A DNA stretch of 31,955 bases. Origin: CAYLVJ01 sp964615425. GTDB taxonomy: Bacteria > Patescibacteriota > Minisyncoccia > Minisyncoccales > CAYTKG01. The stretch is taken from positions 1-31,955 of the forward strand of contig CAZTOB010000006.1 in assembly GCA_964615425.1 (NCBI GenBank). The letters are read 5' to 3'. The notes below the pieces were generated by a model, which did not search any database, was not told where the DNA came from, and worked only from the letters and a program-made list of their open reading frames with translations. Positions within the stretch are counted from its first letter, which is position 1, and each line of letters starts with the position of its first letter. Positions 8,198 through 15,592 of the stretch are shown here, piece by piece. A program made the position numbers and the translations under genes.

Positions 8198-10831
8198 TTA
8201 ATTTTGTTTCTCTCTTAATAAGATAAATTTTGTAATCTCTATCCAGCTTACACTCAAGATAGCTACCGTGGTTATAATCCCCCAATCCGTGAGGGAAAGC
8301 GGAGTAGTGTTTAATATCTTTTGTAAAAAGGGAAGATAAACAGCCATTGCCAAACTAAAAACGATCACCACGGAAGAAACTAAAAGCCACTTGTTGTTTA
8401 ATATATCCACCTCCCACACATTTTTTCTGAAGTTCTTAAAAGAATAAATAACAAAAGCCGTATCTAAACAGAAAGCTCCGAAAACTATCGTCCTCGCATG
8501 TTCTAAAGACATCCCCATTTTGAAATAAATAAACCAGAACAAAAGAAGAAGAAAAAGCTCATCAATTATCCCCGCGATAAAAATGAGGGCCTTAAGGCTT
8601 TTTGTCAAAAGAGGAACCGAAGGATCTTCGGGTTTTCTTTTCATCACGTCATCCTCCACCGGTTCGAAAGCATAAGAAATGGAAGGAAAGGAATCCTCAA
8701 AAACATTGTTCCATAAAATCTGGGTCCACAAAATCGGAAGAGGCCATCCCAAGGCGATGCTGCTTCCCACCAGAATAATGGAGGCAAAAGAGTCGGACAA
8801 AACGTAGCCGATTGATTTACGAAGGTTGTCCAGAATTCCTCTACCTTGTTCTACAGCTTTAACAATCACATCAAAACCGTCCTCCAAAAGAACAAGGTCG
8901 GCAACCGACTTGGCGACCTCTGTCCCCGACCCGACGGCAATTCCGATATCGGCCTTTTTAAGAGCGGGGGCGTCGTTAATTCCGTCTCCCGTCATCGCCA
9001 CAACCGCTTGTTTTTTCTGCCAGGCCTCAACGATTTTTATCTTATCTTTGGGGGCTGATCGGGCATAAATTTTCACCTCTTCCACTTTTTCCGCCAATTC
9101 TTCCACGCTCATTTTTTCAAGGCGTGAGCCCAGTAAAATTTCTTCCTTTTGAGCGTTGATTCCTATCTCTCCCGCTATTTTCTGAGCTGTGTTTTTGTAG
9201 TCCCCCGTCACAATAACAGTTCTTAGACCCGCATTTCTACATTCTGTGATTGCTTCTTTAACTCCGGGGCGGAGAGGATCTTCAAGCGTTATCATTGCTA
9301 CAAAAGTAAACCCTTCTTCTGTTTCAAGCAATTTTTCCTCTTTTTTATAAGCAAGAGCGATCACTCTTTCACCCTTTTTAGTGTGGGATTCTAATTTACT
9401 CAGCAACTTTCTTCTTTCTTCTTCCTTCATCTTTTTTGTCCCTTCCTCGGTTTCAACCCGGTTCGAAATTTCAAGCACCTTTTCAGGAGCTCCGGAAAGA
9501 TAAGTAACACTTCCTTCTTCCTGGTAGTTGTAAGCTTGGTATCCCCGATAAGAATCAAATGGTTTTTTATCCAAGAGTTCCACTTCCTTTCTTATCAAAT
9601 GTGGATTTTTACCCGCCTCCAAAGCAGCTTGAAGCAAAGCTCTGTCAGTAGGCTCCCCTCTCACCCTCCACTCTTTAAAAGAATCTTCCGGATTTTCCAC
9701 GAAAGCGGCGTTAGCCAAAGAAGCGCCTTTTAAAGCTAAATTGTAAACAGAACTTTCCAACCCTTCTTTTATTTCAAACTCTTCTTCCAAGCCAATTACC
9801 TCCGAAGGTTTCATTTCTCCAAGCGTTAAAGTTTTTGTTTTGTCGCAACAGATCACGGAAGTTGATCCCAAGGTCTCCACTGATCTCAAGCGCTTAATCA
9901 AGCCTTTTTTACGAGCCAGCCTTTCCATCCCAATGGCCAAAGTCAGGGTCATAACGATCGGCAGAGATTCAGGAATTCCTCCGACTGCCACCGCGGCTGC
10001 GGTTTCAAAAATTTCAACCGGGTCACCCCCTCTTAAAAGCCCGGCTGCAAAAATCAAAACGGACAAAAAAACCACCGCGCTGCCGATCACATTTACAAAA
10101 GAAGCAAGTTTCTTCTGTAAAGGGCTTTTTTCTTTTTCTGCCTCCTCCACCAAAACGTTTATCTCCCCTACTTTCGTTTCATCTCCCGTTGCCACAACCA
10201 CCGCTTTCCCTTCTCCCGCTTCAACCAAAGAACCGGCATAAATCATGCTGCTTCTGTCTCCAAGAGACGTTTTCTCATCAACCGCTTGCGTAGTTTTTTT
10301 GACCGGAAGCCACTCCCCCGTAAGAGCTGCCTCGGAAACTTCAAGTCCATCGCTTTTTACAACCCGCGCATCAGCCGGTATTTTAGCCCCGGAAGAAAGA
10401 AATATGATGTCTCCGGGAACAAGTTCTTCCCGATTTATTTCTTTCTTATTACCTCCTCTCAAAACAACCGCCTTGACTTGTAAGACGTCTTTCAGTTTTT
10501 TAAAGGTTTTTTCAGCCTTGTACTCTTCCCAGGTTCCAAAAGAAGCGTTTATCAAAATCGCAACGAGGATAAAGCCCGCCTCGAAAAAACTTTCACGGTC
10601 TCTCCGCAAAATTAAAATAGCGAAAAAGACTATCAGGAGAATATAGACCAGGGGATTTTTAAATTGACGAAGGAAAACTTCAAGAAGAGAAGGAGTTTTG
10701 GCTTTCCGGATTTCGTTTTTCCCCCACTTTTCCTTTCTTTTAGAAACTTCTTGAGCGGACAAGCCGTTTTTTTCGTCCACCTTCATTTTTCTCAAGACCT
10801 CCCCTTTTTTTAGATTGTGCCAAGTAATCAT
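8198..10831 (-). CDS. P-type cation-transporting ATPase with altered motifs
   Basis: This 877-residue protein has the layout of P2-type (SERCA/PMCA-like) pumps: N-terminal cation ATPase domain, actuator domain, membrane helices, P and N domains, and a C-terminal helical bundle. The aspartate that is phosphorylated is Asp330 and TGDGIND (614-620) is intact. Several signatures differ from the norm: DKTKTLT (Lys333 replaces the near-invariant Gly), TGEW at 171-174 (usually TGES), PESLP at 287-291 (usually PEGLP) and SGAPE at 446-450 (usually KGAPE). Helix 6 reads LWNNVFEDSFP. The transported ion cannot be told. The start is MITWHNLKKG at 10829-10831; a longer frame runs back into tRNA-Pro and is not real. 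The next gene follows after one base. Confidence 0.92.
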   Translation of the reverse strand: MITWHNLKKGEVLRKMKVDEKNGLSAQEVSKRKEKWGKNEIRKAKTPSLLEVFLRQFKNPLVYILLIVFFAILILRRDRESFFEAGFILVAILINASFGTWEEYKAEKTFKKLKDVLQVKAVVLRGGNKKEINREELVPGDIIFLSSGAKIPADARVVKSDGLEVSEAALTGEWLPVKKTTQAVDEKTSLGDRSSMIYAGSLVEAGEGKAVVVATGDETKVGEINVLVEEAEKEKSPLQKKLASFVNVIGSAVVFLSVLIFAAGLLRGGDPVEIFETAAAVAVGGIPESLPIVMTLTLAIGMERLARKKGLIKRLRSVETLGSTSVICCDKTKTLTLGEMKPSEVIGLEEEFEIKEGLESSVYNLALKGASLANAAFVENPEDSFKEWRVRGEPTDRALLQAALEAGKNPHLIRKEVELLDKKPFDSYRGYQAYNYQEEGSVTYLSGAPEKVLEISNRVETEEGTKKMKEEERRKLLSKLESHTKKGERVIALAYKKEEKLLETEEGFTFVAMITLEDPLRPGVKEAITECRNAGLRTVIVTGDYKNTAQKIAGEIGINAQKEEILLGSRLEKMSVEELAEKVEEVKIYARSAPKDKIKIVEAWQKKQAVVAMTGDGINDAPALKKADIGIAVGSGTEVAKSVADLVLLEDGFDVIVKAVEQGRGILDNLRKSIGYVLSDSFASIILVGSSIALGWPLPILWTQILWNNVFEDSFPSISYAFEPVEDDVMKRKPEDPSVPLLTKSLKALIFIAGIIDELFLLLLFWFIYFKMGMSLEHARTIVFGAFCLDTAFVIYSFKNFRKNVWEVDILNNKWLLVSSVVIVFSLAMAVYLPFLQKILNTTPLSLTDWGIITTVAILSVSWIEITKFILLREKQN

Positions 10832-10893
10832 TTTTTTAGTAGATATGAGTTTGATTTTAGCAGCAGCCGCTAATAATTTTCCAAGCTCTAAAA

Positions 10894-10970
10894 TGGTCGG
10901 GGTGACCGGACTCGAACCGGTAGCCTCTGGCTCCCGATGCCAGCGCTCTAGCCATTTGAGCCACACCCCG
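10894..10970 (-). tRNA. tRNA-Pro(CGG)
   Basis: The minus strand folds into a full cloverleaf. The acceptor CGGGGTG/CACCCCG has the C1-G72 pair usual in bacterial proline tRNAs. The anticodon stem CTGGC/GCCAG encloses ATCGGGA, giving anticodon CGG (reads CCG). The T arm is CCGGT-TCGAGT type. Discriminator A is followed by an encoded CCA (10894-10896). The gene starts one base after the stop of the CCA-adding enzyme gene and is presumably cut from that transcript. Confidence 0.95.
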
Positions 10971-10971
10971 G

Positions 10972-12435
10972 TTATCTAACCCAATACTTCTTTTTCAACA
11001 TATCGTCTTTCTTCTGCTCTACTTTTTCAATTTCTTTTTTTGCTTTTTCAGCCCGGGTTTTAAAATCTTTTCCGCTTAAATTTTTAAGTTCTTTTAACTT
11101 TTTATTCAAGAACCTCTTGTTGTTTTTTTCAGGGTTCCTCAAAACCTCTGCAAGAAGAATGTCAAGCGCCCAACCCACCCTGGGGCCCGGATCTATTCCC
11201 AAAACATCCATTACTTCTTCTCCTCCCACTTTGAGGCTTTCAACCGAGACGGGGTCCCGGGACACTTTTTCCACCATGTACTGCAGATGACGAAGTTTGT
11301 AGGGACGAGCCTTGGGGCACCCGGACCCTATCCGGTCCGCATAACGAACTTTAAGCAAATCGTCCATATTTTGAAGACCCACGTTTCTTACCAGTTTTCT
11401 CACCGATGAAGCGGACACTTCTCCTACATTATAATAAAAAAGGTGCCACCTTACTAAGTTGGCCACTCTTTCCACCTCTTTTTTGGGAAAGCGGAGACGT
11501 TTTAGAATTTTTCTTGTCATCTCCTCTCCCACCACCTCATGGTTGTAAAAAGTCGCATCGTCCCCTTCCCCCTCTTTGACCATCGGCTTGGCTACATCGT
11601 GAAGCAGCGCCGCCAGGCGGACGTATTTGTTGTATCCTTTCTGAGCAGCATATTCCAAAGCTCTCAGGTTGTGTTCGTAACAGGTGTAGGTGTGATGTTT
11701 GTTTTGTTCAACCCCCACCCCTGCCTCAAGTTCAGGGAGAAAAAAGCGCAAGAGTCCGATGGTTCTTAAAAGATCCACTCCTTCGGCGGCTCTCGGACTC
11801 ATTATTATCTTTACAAATTCATCCCTAATTCTTTCCCTAGAAATTTCCTCAAGGCCCGAGGCGTTTTTTTTGATCGCCTTTTTTGTTTCGGATTCAATCT
11901 TCCACCCTTCACCCAAAGTAACGGCAAAACGAACTCCTCTCATCATGCGTAAAGCGTCTTCTTTAAACCTTTCCTCCGGATCCCCCACCGCTCTTACAAT
12001 CTTCTTTTTCAAATCCTTTTTTCCTCCGTAAGGATCCACAATTTTTCTTTCACCGTCACACAGCTTCACGGCTATGGCATTTATGGTGAAATCTCTTCTG
12101 GCTAAATCCTCTTCAATTGAGGAAACCCACTCCAGCTTATCGGGATGTCTTTTATCGGAATAATCTTTTTCAACCCGGTAGGGCATAATTTCAATCTCCT
12201 GCAGGCTCTCATCGTCCGAGTCGGTTAAAACCGTAACCAATCCGAACTCTTCCACAGTGAAAACACGGGAAAAAAGTTTCTCCGTTTCTTCGGGGGGAGC
12301 GTTGGTTGCCACATCCCAGTCGCTCGGCTTCACCCCCCGCAGACAGTCGCGGACACATCCTCCTACGACGTAGGATTCGTAACCGGCCTGCCTTAACGTT
12401 TCAACCACTTTTTTTACTTCCTGTGGAATTTTCAT
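10972..12435 (-). CDS. cca: CCA tRNA nucleotidyltransferase with HD domain
   Basis: The enzyme adds or repairs the 3' CCA of tRNAs. The 487 residues contain the class II polymerase head: VVGGCVRDCLRG (residues 23-34), the metal-binding DWDVATNA (39-46), RRDFTINAIA and the template motif ERFKEDALRMMRGVRFA. An HD domain follows (HHTYTCYEHN and LLHDVAKP), as in many bacterial CCA enzymes with phosphatase/phosphodiesterase activity. The C-terminal 60 residues are a Lys/Glu helix. The gene fits its setting: tRNA-Pro follows after one base and tRNA-Arg is divergent. Two of the four tRNAs here (Ala, Arg) lack an encoded CCA and so need this enzyme. PcnB-type poly(A) polymerase is the alternative, but the HD domain favours CCA addition. 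Confidence 0.93.
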   Translation of the reverse strand: MKIPQEVKKVVETLRQAGYESYVVGGCVRDCLRGVKPSDWDVATNAPPEETEKLFSRVFTVEEFGLVTVLTDSDDESLQEIEIMPYRVEKDYSDKRHPDKLEWVSSIEEDLARRDFTINAIAVKLCDGERKIVDPYGGKKDLKKKIVRAVGDPEERFKEDALRMMRGVRFAVTLGEGWKIESETKKAIKKNASGLEEISRERIRDEFVKIIMSPRAAEGVDLLRTIGLLRFFLPELEAGVGVEQNKHHTYTCYEHNLRALEYAAQKGYNKYVRLAALLHDVAKPMVKEGEGDDATFYNHEVVGEEMTRKILKRLRFPKKEVERVANLVRWHLFYYNVGEVSASSVRKLVRNVGLQNMDDLLKVRYADRIGSGCPKARPYKLRHLQYMVEKVSRDPVSVESLKVGGEEVMDVLGIDPGPRVGWALDILLAEVLRNPEKNNKRFLNKKLKELKNLSGKDFKTRAEKAKKEIEKVEQKKDDMLKKKYWVR

Positions 12436-12444
12436 CTTAATTTA

Positions 12445-12473
12445 ATCTTAACGCACCCACCCTTTTATTTCAA
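12445..12473 (-). promoter_or_regulatory. Promoter of cca
   Basis: TTGAAA (12468-12473) and TAAGAT (12445-12450) on the minus strand are 17 bases apart. Transcription would start about three bases before the ATG at 12435, giving an almost leaderless mRNA. The -35 is one half of a 14-bp perfect palindrome at 12467-12480. Confidence 0.6.
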
Positions 12474-12502
12474 TTGAAATAGGAAAAAATTTAAGATAGT
12501 AT
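12474..12502 (+). promoter_or_regulatory. Promoter of tRNA-Arg / pilin / tRNA-Lys
   Basis: TTGAAA (12474-12479) and TAGTAT (12497-12502) are 17 bases apart on the plus strand, with a predicted start about two bases before tRNA-Arg. Its -35 is the other half of the palindrome ATTTCAATTGAAAT. Confidence 0.55.
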
Positions 12503-12510
12503 GTAGATAA

Positions 12511-12584
12511 GCGCCCGTGGCTCAACCGGATAGAGCGCCGCGCTTCGGACGCGGAGATTGAGGGTTCAAATCCTTCCGGGCGCA
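12511..12584 (+). tRNA. tRNA-Arg(TCG)
   Basis: Complete cloverleaf: acceptor GCGCCCG/CGGGCGC, D stem GCTC/GAGC, anticodon stem CCGCG/CGCGG with loop CTTCGGA and anticodon TCG (reads CGA), T arm GAGGG-TTCAAAT-CCTTC with one G-T pair. The discriminator is A and CCA is not encoded. The pilin-like gene starts 25 bases downstream. Confidence 0.95.
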
Positions 12585-12609
12585 CAAGGAAAATTTAATT
12601 TAAAAAAAC

Positions 12610-13164
12610 ATGACCAAAAAAATCATATTTTCACTCCTTTTAGCCGGGTTTTTAATGGCCCCTTTGTCCACTTTTGCTTTGGCCAACACCTACCAGGCAT
12701 GCCCCGGCGAGCTAAACGAAAGCGGCGAATGTCCGTCAGCGGAAGTAACCGTCTGCTATGAAGGTGTCGTTCCCTGCGGGCAGGGTAAGGAATGCTGGCA
12801 GGAAGGTAATGCGTCCGGAGGAAGTTGTGAAGGAGGAACCTCGATTTCAGAAGGCATTCCTTGCCAGCTTTGTCATTTCTTCGTCATGCTTAAGGCGATC
12901 CTTAACTATTTCCTTTTCACCATCATCCCCGCCGTAGCCATCGTTTTAATAGCCTGGGGAGGGGTAAGAATGATTTTTGCCGGAGGAGATCCTAAAGGTT
13001 TTAAAGAGGGACAAAACATCATTAAGTGGGTGGTGATAGGTTTGGTAATAATATTTGGAGCTTGGCTTTTTACCAACCTGCTTTTCAATCTGATAGGAGT
13101 TCAAGAATGGACGGGTCTTAGAGGCGGATGGTTTGAGATCGACTGCCCGATAGAAATACCTTAA
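12610..13164 (+). CDS. Pilin-like (VirB2-type) membrane protein with Cys-rich ectodomain
   Basis: The 184-residue protein has a signal peptide (about 1-25, cleavage near TFALA), then about 65 residues with 10 Cys in a Gly/Ser/Glu-rich setting. The C-terminal part is a membrane hairpin: helix 1 (about 95-118, ending in IAWGG), a short turn with GGDPKGFKEG, and helix 2 (about 138-162). This hairpin is the layout of VirB2/TrbC-type pilins of type IV secretion systems. The same WGG and GD-turn pattern occurs in the protein at 30071. The gene is held between tRNA-Arg (25 bases upstream) and tRNA-Lys (11 bases downstream), so it probably shares their transcript. The role as a pilus or membrane subunit is inferred. 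Confidence 0.82.
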   Translation: MTKKIIFSLLLAGFLMAPLSTFALANTYQACPGELNESGECPSAEVTVCYEGVVPCGQGKECWQEGNASGGSCEGGTSISEGIPCQLCHFFVMLKAILNYFLFTIIPAVAIVLIAWGGVRMIFAGGDPKGFKEGQNIIKWVVIGLVIIFGAWLFTNLLFNLIGVQEWTGLRGGWFEIDCPIEIP

Positions 13165-13175
13165 TTTGCAAAAAG

Positions 13176-13251
13176 GCGCCCATAGCTCAATCGGCAGAGC
13201 AACGGCCTCTTAAGCCGCAGGTTGCAGGTTCGATTCCTGCTGGGCGCACCA
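13176..13251 (+). tRNA. tRNA-Lys(CTT)
   Basis: Cloverleaf with acceptor GCGCCCA/TGGGCGC, perfect D stem GCTC/GAGC, anticodon loop CTCTTAA with anticodon CTT (reads AAG), and T arm GCAGG-TTCGATT-CCTGC. The outer pair of the anticodon stem (A27-C43) is mismatched. Discriminator A is followed by an encoded CCA. The last base touches the stop codon of the convergent YjbQ-family gene with no spacer. Confidence 0.93.
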
Positions 13252-13641
13252 TTAACTAAACCAAACCCACACCTCTCTTCTTCTCGGCTCCAGAAGCTCC
13301 ACTAAAAAAAGAGACTGCCAGGTGCCGAGCTTAAGTTTGCCGTCTTCGACCGGCACTATTAGTCTGCCTCCGAGCAGCATCGCCAGCTGATGAGCCCTGG
13401 CGTTTTTTTCTCCTTCCCCAAGATGCTTGTAATTCAATCCGGAGGGAACCAGACGGTTTAAGACAGTTTCAAAATCCTTCTTTACTCCGGCGTTTTCTTC
13501 ATTACACACCAAGGCTGCGGTCGTGTGAGGACAGAAAAGGTTAACCGCACCTTCTTTTTTCCCTTCAACCGTCTCCTCCACCTGGGGCGTGATATTTAAA
13601 AATTCGAACCTTTTCTTCGTTTTAACCTTTATTTTTTCCAT
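13252..13641 (-). CDS. YjbQ (UPF0047) family protein
   Basis: This 129-residue protein is a full-length UPF0047/YjbQ member. It shows the family motifs FCPHTTAALVCNEN (residues 37-50), HLGEGEKNARAH(Q) (near 73-85) and VPVEDGKLKLGTWQSLFLVEL (about 96-116). Family members form trimers with conserved His residues at the subunit interface; a weak thiamine-phosphate synthase activity is reported for E. coli YjbQ, but the true role is unsettled. The gene is divergent from the DRG-like GTPase with only 22 bases between the start codons. It is convergent with tRNA-Lys and directly abuts it. Confidence 0.92.
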   Translation of the reverse strand: MEKIKVKTKKRFEFLNITPQVEETVEGKKEGAVNLFCPHTTAALVCNEENAGVKKDFETVLNRLVPSGLNYKHLGEGEKNARAHQLAMLLGGRLIVPVEDGKLKLGTWQSLFLVELLEPRRREVWVWFS

Positions 13642-13650
13642 ACTTCCCTT

Positions 13651-13658
13651 ATTATAAT
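13651..13658. promoter_or_regulatory. Shared divergent -10 region
   Basis: ATTATAAT is a palindrome that supplies TATAAT on both strands inside the 22-base gap between two divergent genes. On the plus strand transcription would start at about the A of the GTPase ATG (13664); on the minus strand about 3 bases before the YjbQ ATG. No clear -35 is visible on either side. Confidence 0.5.
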
Positions 13659-13663
13659 CTAAA

Positions 13664-14743
13664 ATGTACGAACAAGAAATTCACGAAAAAATTAAAAAGA
13701 TAGAGCAGGAAATCAAGGAAACTCCCTACCACAAGGGAACCGAACGCCACATAGGAAGGCTGAAGGCCAAGCTGGCCAAATTGAGAGAGCGGTTGAACCA
13801 AAAAGGTTCTGGAGGCGGAGGCGGAGGAGGTTTCGGGGTAAGCAAACAGGGAGACGCCACCGTGGTTTTGGTAGGCCTTCCCTCCGTCGGCAAATCCACT
13901 CTTTTAAACAAAATTACGGGGGCGGATTCTAAAACCGGCCACTATCCTTTCACCACCTTAAACGTCATCCCCGGGGTGTTAAAATGGAAAGGAGCAAACA
14001 TTCAAATCTTTGACGTTCCGGGCTTGATCGAAGGAGCAGCCCGCGGAAAAGGAGGTGGAAGACAAATTCTTTCCGTAGTGCGGGTGGCCGACCTTTTAAT
14101 CTTTATAGCCTCGCCTTCTAAACTTAACAGTTTTAAAACCATGGAGAAAGAGTTGTCCCGGGCCGGAGTGAGAATGAACCAGAAACCGCCTGAGGTGGAA
14201 ATAAAAAAGAAAGGCAGGGGCGGAATAGAAATCCAGGGGGACCCCGGACTTTCCGAAGATCTGGTTTGTGAACTAGCCCGGGAGTTTAGAATATTAAATG
14301 CCGAAATTCGTTTTGGAGAAAAAATAACGGAAGATCAGTTTATTGATGTTTTAGCCGGAAACCGAGTTTACGTACCTTCTTTTCGAGTCGTTTCCAAGAT
14401 AGACCTCGCAAATAAAAAGAGGAGAAAAGAGATAAAAAAAGAATGGCCGGAGGCGTTAGAAATAAGCGCTAAGGAAGAAATCAACCTTGAAAAACTCAAA
14501 GACAAAATCTTTGAAGAGTTAAGTCTAATGAGAGTCTACCTCAAAGAAGAAGCGGGAGAGAAAAAACCCTTGATCTGCAAAGAAGGAGACACCGTCAAAA
14601 ACGCAGCCGAAAAGATATCCACTGAACTGGCCGAAAAAATAGAAGGAGGAAGAATAAAGGGCCCTTCGGCCCTCTTTCCCAACCAAAAAGTGGGGAAAAG
14701 CCACCGCTTAAAAGACGGTGACAGAATATATTTCACAAAGTGA
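13664..14743 (+). CDS. DRG/Obg-like GTPase with TGS domain
   Basis: The 359-residue protein has a basic helical N-terminus (1-48), a Gly-rich linker, a GTPase domain and a C-terminal TGS domain (about 291-359, ending HRLKDGDRIYFTK). G motifs: G1 GLPSVGKST (71-79), G2 near YPFTT (94-98), G3 DVPG (117-120), G4 SKID (244-247; usually NKxD) and G5 near ISAK. The segment from YPFTTLNVIPG through DVPGLIEGAARGKGGGRQ, and QKPPEVEIKKKGRGGIEI, match the DRG (developmentally regulated GTP-binding protein) branch known mainly from archaea and eukaryotes, where the proteins bind translating ribosomes. A ribosome-linked role is therefore likely. It heads the run that includes rpsO and pnp. Confidence 0.88.
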   Translation: MYEQEIHEKIKKIEQEIKETPYHKGTERHIGRLKAKLAKLRERLNQKGSGGGGGGGFGVSKQGDATVVLVGLPSVGKSTLLNKITGADSKTGHYPFTTLNVIPGVLKWKGANIQIFDVPGLIEGAARGKGGGRQILSVVRVADLLIFIASPSKLNSFKTMEKELSRAGVRMNQKPPEVEIKKKGRGGIEIQGDPGLSEDLVCELAREFRILNAEIRFGEKITEDQFIDVLAGNRVYVPSFRVVSKIDLANKKRRKEIKKEWPEALEISAKEEINLEKLKDKIFEELSLMRVYLKEEAGEKKPLICKEGDTVKNAAEKISTELAEKIEGGRIKGPSALFPNQKVGKSHRLKDGDRIYFTK

Positions 14744-14747
14744 AAGG

Positions 14748-14775
14748 TTGATTTTTTAAGTCAAAAATGTAAAAT
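14748..14775 (+). promoter_or_regulatory. Candidate rpsO promoter
   Basis: TTGATT (14748-14753) and TAAAAT (14770-14775) are separated by 16 bases just after the GTPase stop. Transcription would begin about 15 bases before the rpsO ATG. Confidence 0.5.
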
Positions 14776-14796
14776 GAAAAAAGTAATCAATAAAAT

Positions 14797-15063
14797 ATGC
14801 TTGACACAAAAGAAAAAGAAAAGGTAATAAAAAAGTTTCAAACTCACAAGGAAGACACCGGCTCCGACGAGGTGCAGGCCGCCATTTTAAGCGAAAGGAT
14901 TCAAAAAATTCTCGAACACCTCAAAAGAAACCCTAAAGACCTACATTCCAAAAGAGGTCTTTTGAAAATGGTTTCTAAAAGAAGAAAGGTTTTAAAACAC
15001 CTTAAAGCGGAAAGCAAGGAAAGATACCAAGAATTAATCAAGGGCCTCGGCCTCAGGAAATAA
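14797..15063 (+). CDS. rpsO: 30S ribosomal protein S15
   Basis: The 88-residue product matches S15 over its whole length, including the conserved block HKEDTGSDEVQAA (about 17-29), LTERI-type helix (ILSERIQKILEHL) and the HSKRGLLKMVSKRRKVLKHL block (45-64). S15 binds the central domain of 16S rRNA and helps nucleate the platform of the small subunit. Size is normal. The stop overlaps the ATG of the next gene by one base (TAATG). pnp follows that gene, so the common rpsO-pnp order is kept with one gene inserted between. Confidence 0.97.
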   Translation: MLDTKEKEKVIKKFQTHKEDTGSDEVQAAILSERIQKILEHLKRNPKDLHSKRGLLKMVSKRRKVLKHLKAESKERYQELIKGLGLRK

Positions 15064-15569
15064 TGAGTATGCTTTTAAAACACGAGGAACAGCGGGTGGT
15101 GATACTGATAGACATCCAGAACATGTACCACTCCGCCAAAAACCTTTACAAATCCAACGTTAACTTCAAGGAAGTGGTTAAAGCCGGTTTGGCGGGAAGA
15201 AAACTCATCCGAACCATCGGCTACACGGTTGAGACCGAAGGAGAAGAAGAGAAAACTTTCTTTAAAGCTTTGCGCAAAATGGGCATAGAGGTTAAGCTCA
15301 AAGACCTCCAAGTCTTCCCCGGCGGGATGAAAAAGGGAGATTGGGACGTAGGAATAGCTGTGGACGCCATCAAGTTTAGCAACTACGTCGACTCGATAGT
15401 TATCGTCAGCGGAGACGGGGATTTTATCCCTCTTGTTAAATTTTTGAAAAGCGCCACCCCGGTAAGAGTGGAACTCATGGCTTTCGAAAAATCCTGCTCC
15501 AATGAACTCAGCGAGCTGGTTGATGATTTTATCGACTTGAGTAAAAGCAAAAAATTCTTATTAAAATAA
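15063..15569 (+). CDS. NYN-domain (LabA/DUF88-like) PIN-type protein
   Basis: The 168-residue protein is an NYN domain. It has the N-terminal DxxN motif (VVILIDIQNMYHSAK, about 12-26), a central acidic block (KGDWDVGIAVDAIKF, about 91-105) and the SGDGDFIPLVKFLK motif (about 116-129). The conserved Asp residues form the metal-binding site of the PIN-like nuclease fold; family members are known or suspected RNases. The ATG overlaps the rpsO stop (TAATG), so translation is probably coupled; an internal ATG two codons later is an alternative. Its position between rpsO and pnp, an exoribonuclease gene, suggests a role in RNA turnover or ribosome-linked RNA processing, which is inference. Confidence 0.9.
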   Translation: MSMLLKHEEQRVVILIDIQNMYHSAKNLYKSNVNFKEVVKAGLAGRKLIRTIGYTVETEGEEEKTFFKALRKMGIEVKLKDLQVFPGGMKKGDWDVGIAVDAIKFSNYVDSIVIVSGDGDFIPLVKFLKSATPVRVELMAFEKSCSNELSELVDDFIDLSKSKKFLLK

Positions 15570-15592
15570 TCAAGGCGGGACCAGGAGAAAAG

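Noticed and set aside
10832..10966. N-terminal 45-codon extension of the P-type ATPase frame
   Set aside because: It translates tRNA-Pro and its trailer; the pump starts with MITWHNLKKG at 10831.
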